Of a DNA stretch of 64,000 nt, positions 59,550 through 64,000 are shown piece after piece (position 1 is the stretch's first letter; each line of letters starts with the position of its first letter). This stretch comes from Ruminiclostridium sp. (GTDB lineage Bacteria > Bacillota > Clostridia > Oscillospirales > Ruminococcaceae). Under the pieces are notes generated by a model. The model had not been told where the DNA came from. It ran no database searches and worked only from the letters and a program-made list of their open reading frames with translations. The DNA lies in contig JAGBHT010000009.1 in assembly GCA_017935365.1 (NCBI GenBank), forward strand, positions 34,454 through 98,453, read 5' to 3'. A program made the position numbers and the translations under genes.

Positions 59550-62288
59550 TTGAAAAGAGATATTACCAAAAAAATCACAACACATTTAAGTACTGTTATG
59601 CACAGTCCCAAGCTGTGGCTCACGCTTGTAATACCGCCGATAGCAGTTATAATAATAGGTTTGGCGGTATTTGCAGGCAGTGGCTTATATCCATTCGGTG
59701 ACAAGACACTGGCGTGGTGCGATATGCATCAGCAGGTATTGCCGCTTTTACTTGATTTTAAGGATATACTTGAAGGTAACGGAGATTTTCTGTTCAACTG
59801 GCAGAATGCCGGCGGAATGAATTTCCTCGGTGTATTCTTGTTCTTTATATCCAGTCCGTTCTCGCTTCTTGTAGTGTTTGTTGACAAAGCGGATATGATG
59901 GTCTTTATGAACATTATGACGCTTATGAAACTGGCAGTATGTGCGATTACGGCAAATGCATATTTCCGTACCTGCCACAAAAAACTTGATGTTACTTATT
60001 CCGCACTGTTCAGCGTGATGTACGCATTCAGCGGATATTCGATGCTGTTCTATCAGAATACGGTATGGCTTGATGTAATGTACTTCTTCCCGCTTCTGCT
60101 TATCGCGTTCAATTCGCTGATAAAACATAAGCGCATCGGCGGACTGATCTTCTGCCTTGTGGGAATGCTGGTACTTAACTACTATCTCAGCTATATGGTA
60201 GTGCTGTTTACGATACTGTTTTTCGGAGTTTATATTTTCTTTAACAGAAAAAAGGGCAGTACCAAAGGAATTGCTTCGCGATTTGTTATCGGCTGTGCTA
60301 TAGCGGCACTTATATCTGCGGTTGTATGGCTTCCGAGCTTTGTTCAATATCTTTCGTCTGCGAGAGGTGCCAATGTAATCAAGGGCTTGTTTGAATCGCC
60401 TGTATTCGCAGGTATATATACGAATCTGCCGCTTATATTCTGCACCGGCTTTTCTGTTGCGGCTTTTATCGTGTATTTTTTACGCAGAAAAAGCAAAAAC
60501 AGCAGATTTTATGCTGTTATGGCATTTCTTATGCTGTTGCCGGTAGTTTTTGAACCTATAAACAAGATGTGGCACACGGGCGATTATATGGCGTTCCCGA
60601 TGAGATACGGCTATATGACAACGCTTATGATGCTGACATTTGCGGCAGTCAAGCTTTCACACGCAAAGCCCGAAGACTATGCGGAAAAAAGCAAAAAAGG
60701 ATATTTATCCGGTATACTTGCGGCAAGCGTTGCGTTTTTGGGGCTTACAATATTGTATTATTGCAATTTCAAAAACGGACTTGACTCTTATGTATCAACG
60801 TTATGGGGCAGTGCGGAATCTTTCTGTCTGTTGATTATTATTTTCTGCGGATTTACGGCACTGTATGTTGTCACGATGGCGTTCGGGGTTTTCAGGAAAC
60901 TGACGTTCAGGTCGGTTGCGACAGTGCTGCCGATTATAGTTGTTGCAGAGTGCGTGTTCAATGCCAATGTATATATAGGTGCTGCGGCATACACACCGGT
61001 AAAGTATAACAATGCGATTGAGCTTGAGGGCAAGATTCCGCAGGATGACGATTTCTACAGGGTCAAACTTTCTCAGTGGCCTAAGAAATATTTTGACGCA
61101 AACCTTATAGGCGGACTTGGATATTCTACTATAGCACACTATACGTCGCTTACGTCAGAACACTATATGTACGCGATGAAGCGGCTCGGCTATTCGTCAT
61201 ACTGGATGGAAGTAACGGGAAACGGCGGCACGGCGCTGACTGATTCGGTAATGAATATAAAGTATTATGTGGAAAAGTTCAGCGCAAGAGAGCCGGTTAT
61301 ATACCGTGACAGAAATTATTCCATATACGAAAGCGATTACTATCTGCCGCTCGGTATTGTGACAGACAATGATCTGTCACAGTGTGAAGAACTCCCTGCC
61401 GCCGAACGTATGGTTATACAGGAGTATTTTGCAGGAAAACTGCTGAATACCGATAACGATCTGCTGTTCACAAAATATGAGCATACCGGTGAGAAGAATG
61501 TAAGATATACTTACCGCGACGGAATGTATTATTTCACACCTCAAAGTAATGTGCGGACAGCAACGCTCAGCTATAAACTGAAAATTGCCGATAAACAGTC
61601 GCTTTATTTCGATTGTTTTGATCTGGTGTCAAGAAATATAACGGAACATATAAACGGCTCGTTTGCAATATATGTAAACGGTATAAAACTTGATCTGTCC
61701 TTTCCAAACCAGGACAGCAACGGTTTGTTATATCTCGGAACTTTTGAGAACGAAAGTGTAAGCATTGATGTGGACGTCAACAACAGCACATACTGTTCTA
61801 GTTTCGGTATATTCGGACTATCGCTTGATAAGCTTGAAAAGGCTATAAGTACAACAAAAACCGCTGACCTTAAGGTTGACGGAAGAAAGATAAGCGGTAC
61901 GGTGGAAGACGCAAAGGACGGACAGTGGCTGTTCCTTTCTGTTCCGTATGACAGCGGTTTTTCGGCAGCTGTAAACGGTCACAAGGCTGAGGTTTATCGC
62001 TGTATGACGGGATTTATGGCGTTAAAGCTTGAAGAGGGTCATAATGATATAGCACTGAGTTTCCTGCCAAAGGGGTTAAAGGAAGGCGTTTTGCTGACAA
62101 TGGGCGGACTTGTTGCACTCGTGTTGTATATTATATTCCGTAAAAAGATTGAGGTTGTGTGCAACAGAGTTGACGGCGTGTACAGAATAGGAGTATATGT
62201 GCTTCTTTGCGGCGTACTGCTGATAGTTTATATACTGCCGTTTATTATTTCGGTGATCGGCAATGTATATTCGTTTATAAATAAATAA
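59550..62288 (+). CDS. YfhO-family membrane protein
   Basis: 912 aa from the TTG at 59550 (GGAGG 5 nt upstream); an in-frame ATG at 59517 lies before that site. About 11 N-terminal transmembrane helices (about 20-480) of GT-C type and a large extracytoplasmic C-terminal domain (about 490-870) with one further pair of helices. LYPFGDKTLAWCDMHQQVLPLLLDFKDIL near the start is typical of YfhO. YfhO proteins glycosylate wall polymers such as lipoteichoic acid from lipid-linked sugars; the acceptor here is unknown. The following gene starts 20 nt later. Confidence 0.88.
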   Translation: MKRDITKKITTHLSTVMHSPKLWLTLVIPPIAVIIIGLAVFAGSGLYPFGDKTLAWCDMHQQVLPLLLDFKDILEGNGDFLFNWQNAGGMNFLGVFLFFISSPFSLLVVFVDKADMMVFMNIMTLMKLAVCAITANAYFRTCHKKLDVTYSALFSVMYAFSGYSMLFYQNTVWLDVMYFFPLLLIAFNSLIKHKRIGGLIFCLVGMLVLNYYLSYMVVLFTILFFGVYIFFNRKKGSTKGIASRFVIGCAIAALISAVVWLPSFVQYLSSARGANVIKGLFESPVFAGIYTNLPLIFCTGFSVAAFIVYFLRRKSKNSRFYAVMAFLMLLPVVFEPINKMWHTGDYMAFPMRYGYMTTLMMLTFAAVKLSHAKPEDYAEKSKKGYLSGILAASVAFLGLTILYYCNFKNGLDSYVSTLWGSAESFCLLIIIFCGFTALYVVTMAFGVFRKLTFRSVATVLPIIVVAECVFNANVYIGAAAYTPVKYNNAIELEGKIPQDDDFYRVKLSQWPKKYFDANLIGGLGYSTIAHYTSLTSEHYMYAMKRLGYSSYWMEVTGNGGTALTDSVMNIKYYVEKFSAREPVIYRDRNYSIYESDYYLPLGIVTDNDLSQCEELPAAERMVIQEYFAGKLLNTDNDLLFTKYEHTGEKNVRYTYRDGMYYFTPQSNVRTATLSYKLKIADKQSLYFDCFDLVSRNITEHINGSFAIYVNGIKLDLSFPNQDSNGLLYLGTFENESVSIDVDVNNSTYCSSFGIFGLSLDKLEKAISTTKTADLKVDGRKISGTVEDAKDGQWLFLSVPYDSGFSAAVNGHKAEVYRCMTGFMALKLEEGHNDIALSFLPKGLKEGVLLTMGGLVALVLYIIFRKKIEVVCNRVDGVYRIGVYVLLCGVLLIVYILPFIISVIGNVYSFINK

Positions 62289-62308
62289 TCTGAAAGGAAG
62301 TAACGGAA

Positions 62309-63106
62309 ATGGATATCGGTGTATCGACTGCGTGCCTCTACCCGTTGGAAACGGAAAGAGCGCTTTATGAACTTGCCGAGCGTGGAATAAAGAATGTTGA
62401 GATATTCATAAACTCGGTCGATGAGCTTGAGGGACAAGTGCTAGTGGAGCTCAGAAGAATAATCGGTGAATACGGAATAAGCGTAAAGTCAATGCATCCG
62501 TTTTCGTCACCGATGGAAACGCTTTTTCTGTTCGGCGATTATCCCAGAAGAACAGAATACCTTATAGATATTTATAAGAGGTATTTTGAGGTGATGGCAG
62601 AGCTAGGTGCAAAAGTGTTTGTTCTGCACGGCGCTATGCTAAGTTCCAAAGTTCCGGATGAGAGATATATGGAGCGTTATCTGAGATTGTACCGAACGGC
62701 AAAGGAATTCGGTGTAACGGTAGCGCAGGAAAATATATGCTATTGTAAAAGCAGCAGTGTAAAGTTTATCGAGGATATGATCACACAACTAGGCGATGAA
62801 GTCAGGTTTGTGGTAGATCTAAAGCAGGCCAGAAGGAGCAATGTTGATCCGTTCAAACTGCTTGATATAATAGGTGATAGAGTTGTGCATCTGCACGTCA
62901 GCGACGGTGATGCAAGCTGTGATTGTCTGCCTATCGGAAAGGGAAGTTTTAATTTTAATTACCTGTTCAGAGAACTTGATAAAATAAAATACGACAATGC
63001 AATGATAGTGGAGCTGTATCGTGAAAATTACAAGAGTTACGATGAGCTGGCGCTATGTGCAAACAATATGCAGAAACTGTACGATAAATATAAAACGGGT
63101 GTATAA
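62309..63106 (+). CDS. Sugar phosphate isomerase/epimerase family protein (TIM barrel)
   Basis: 265 aa. AP-endonuclease family 2/xylose isomerase-like TIM barrel: MDIGVSTACLYPLETERALYELAERGIKNVEIF at the start, VFVLHGAM, VAQENICYC, RFVVDLKQARRS, VVHLHVSDGDASCDCLPIGKGSFNF, and MIVELYRENYKS. Metal-binding His, Glu, Asp and His positions (HG, QEN, VDLKQ, LHVSD) are visible. Substrate cannot be told. It probably shares the YfhO transcript. Confidence 0.85.
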   Translation: MDIGVSTACLYPLETERALYELAERGIKNVEIFINSVDELEGQVLVELRRIIGEYGISVKSMHPFSSPMETLFLFGDYPRRTEYLIDIYKRYFEVMAELGAKVFVLHGAMLSSKVPDERYMERYLRLYRTAKEFGVTVAQENICYCKSSSVKFIEDMITQLGDEVRFVVDLKQARRSNVDPFKLLDIIGDRVVHLHVSDGDASCDCLPIGKGSFNFNYLFRELDKIKYDNAMIVELYRENYKSYDELALCANNMQKLYDKYKTGV

Positions 63107-63118
63107 TAGCAAAAAGGC

Positions 63119-63147
63119 TTGAAATAGGTCGGAAAATGTGTTAAAAT
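63119..63147 (+). promoter_or_regulatory. Promoter for nrdR
   Basis: -35 TTGAAA, 17-nt spacer, -10 TAAAAT, about 35-40 nt before the nrdR start codon. Confidence 0.6.
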
Positions 63148-63187
63148 ACATAAAAACCAAGGAAAAGAGCGAAAGCGAGGAAGTTGT

Positions 63188-63637
63188 ATGAAATGCCCCG
63201 AATGCGGATATGAGGACAGCAAGGTAATTGACAGCAGGCCTGCAGATAATAAAATTCGCAGAAGACGTGAATGCTTGTCGTGCAAATGCCGCTTTACTAC
63301 CTATGAGATGGTTGAAACAATACCGCTTATGGTTGTGAAGAAAGACAATACTATAGAACCGTTTGATCGCGACAAGCTGATAAACAGACTGGCAAGGGCT
63401 ACCGTTAAACGTCCGGTACAGATAGAAGACCTCGAAAAGATGGTCGAAGATATAGTACAGGAACTGAAAAACCAGTTCAGGCGTGAAGTAACTTCTGACG
63501 AAATAGGAGAACTTGTTCTGCGCAGACTGAAAGATATAGATAAAGTCGCTTATATAAGGTTTGCATCGGTGTACCGTGATTTTAATGATATTGACAGTTT
63601 TGTGAGGATCATATCCGAACTGAACGATGAAAAGTAA
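63188..63637 (+). CDS. nrdR: NrdR, ribonucleotide reductase repressor
   Basis: 149 aa, normal length. An N-terminal zinc ribbon (MKCPECGYEDSKVIDSRPADNKIRRRRECLSCKCRFTTYE; CPEC and CLSC) and an ATP-cone domain (about 49-139; VVKKDNTIEPFDRDKLINRLARATVKRPV). NrdR senses ATP/dATP and represses nrd genes by binding paired NrdR boxes. No NrdR box was recognised in this window. Confidence 0.97.
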   Translation: MKCPECGYEDSKVIDSRPADNKIRRRRECLSCKCRFTTYEMVETIPLMVVKKDNTIEPFDRDKLINRLARATVKRPVQIEDLEKMVEDIVQELKNQFRREVTSDEIGELVLRRLKDIDKVAYIRFASVYRDFNDIDSFVRIISELNDEK

Positions 63638-63641
63638 TAGT

Positions 63642-63675
63642 TTTAATGCCATCTGCTGGCGCAGATGGCATTAAA
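63642..63675 (+). terminator. Terminator after nrdR
   Basis: Perfect 15-bp stem TTTAATGCCATCTGC/GCAGATGGCATTAAA with TGGC loop. Confidence 0.85.
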
Positions 63676-63777
63676 TTTAAAACAAAAAACTTGTAGGCTG
63701 AAACTTTCAACATTATTTTTAACAGCTGTTGATAACTAGATGTTGTGAGATTAAAACTGCATATTGTGATTGTTAAC

Positions 63778-63826
63778 ATTTTGCACAAGAGATGAATATA
63801 ATGGTTTAAAACCATTTGTGCAAAAT
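63778..63826. promoter_or_regulatory. Nested inverted repeats (candidate operator)
   Basis: Outer perfect 11-bp arms ATTTTGCACAA (63778-63788) and TTGTGCAAAAT (63816-63826) enclose an inner palindrome ATGGTTT-A-AAACCAT (63801-63815) that abuts the right arm. It lies 15 nt upstream of a consensus -35, so it could be an operator for the gene beyond the window. Confidence 0.5.
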
Positions 63827-63841
63827 TAAAGTTAAAATATG

Positions 63842-63870
63842 TTGACAAAGCGCGAAAAGCGTGCTATAAT
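63842..63870 (+). promoter_or_regulatory. Strong promoter near the window edge
   Basis: Perfect consensus: TTGACA, 17-nt spacer, TATAAT. At least 120 nt of purine-rich transcript (from about 63877) follow without a start codon in a good context, so it drives a long leader or an RNA gene cut off by the edge. Confidence 0.85.
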
Positions 63871-64000
63871 AGACAAGCACTCAAACGAGAGGGCACTAAA
63901 ACAGAGGGTACCGAAGAGAGCTTGAAACCGCTTGAACAGTGAGAATGAAGGCGATGGAAGGTACGGAATTGAACGGTAAAAACGGTTGGAATAAACGGCG

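Overview
The window looks like chromosomal DNA from a Gram-positive, anaerobic, fibre-degrading member of the Clostridia, most like Ruminococcaceae/Oscillospiraceae (a Ruminococcus or [Eubacterium] siraeum type). The reasons are: Firmicutes-type S10-spc-alpha order with a KOW-domain gene between map and infA, zinc-type S14, many TTG starts behind strong Shine-Dalgarno sites, lipoproteins with Ser/Thr/Asp-rich linkers, sortase-type C-termini, a GH5 cellulase and a GH2 enzyme. The assignment is an inference; no 16S gene is present.

Layout. 1-6.1 kb: start of a leftward flagellar operon (flgB, flgC) and, rightward, a PilZ protein, a diguanylate cyclase, a ParA-type ATPase and a ComFB-domain protein, which I read as a possible c-di-GMP signalling cluster beside motility genes. 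6.1-14.1 kb: cell-surface region with two sortase-type surface proteins, a sigma factor with a probable membrane partner, a GH5 endoglucanase lipoprotein, a 75-76 aa membrane protein and two NlpC/P60-like lipoproteins that lack the catalytic Cys and His. 14.4-22.5 kb: GH2 glycosidase, Nudix hydrolase and folC (the last two bracketed by a dispersed repeat), RNase P RNA and a DUF308-type membrane protein. 22.5-27.1 kb: operon of two DHHW lipoproteins, an FkbH-like protein and an acyl carrier protein, probably for acylation of a surface glycan. 27.1-30.5 kb: decayed region with tandem repeats, a BspA-like pseudogene carrying two in-frame stops, and a truncated hydrolase joined to it head-on. 31-32.5 kb: G5/3D-domain cell-wall protein. 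32.9-49.2 kb: the complete S10-spc-alpha ribosomal cluster including secY, adk, map, infA and rpoA. 49.3-63.7 kb: housekeeping and envelope genes (D,D-carboxypeptidase, tsaD, transglutaminase-like lipoprotein, tcdA, tRNA-Pro, purB, secDF, YfhO, sugar isomerase family, nrdR).

The most interesting signals are: (1) arrays of TGTWAC motifs spaced 5 nt apart, matching the known WalR box, upstream of an NlpC/P60-like lipoprotein and of the 3D-domain protein, which would put both in a WalKR cell-wall regulon; (2) the two NlpC/P60 pseudoenzymes; (3) the PilZ/GGDEF/ParA/ComFB cluster; (4) the DHHW-FkbH-ACP operon with no visible acyltransferase; (5) the pseudogene junction near 30.15 kb. Many promoters share one form: a TTGACA-like -35, 16-17 nt, and a TATAAT/TACAAT -10.
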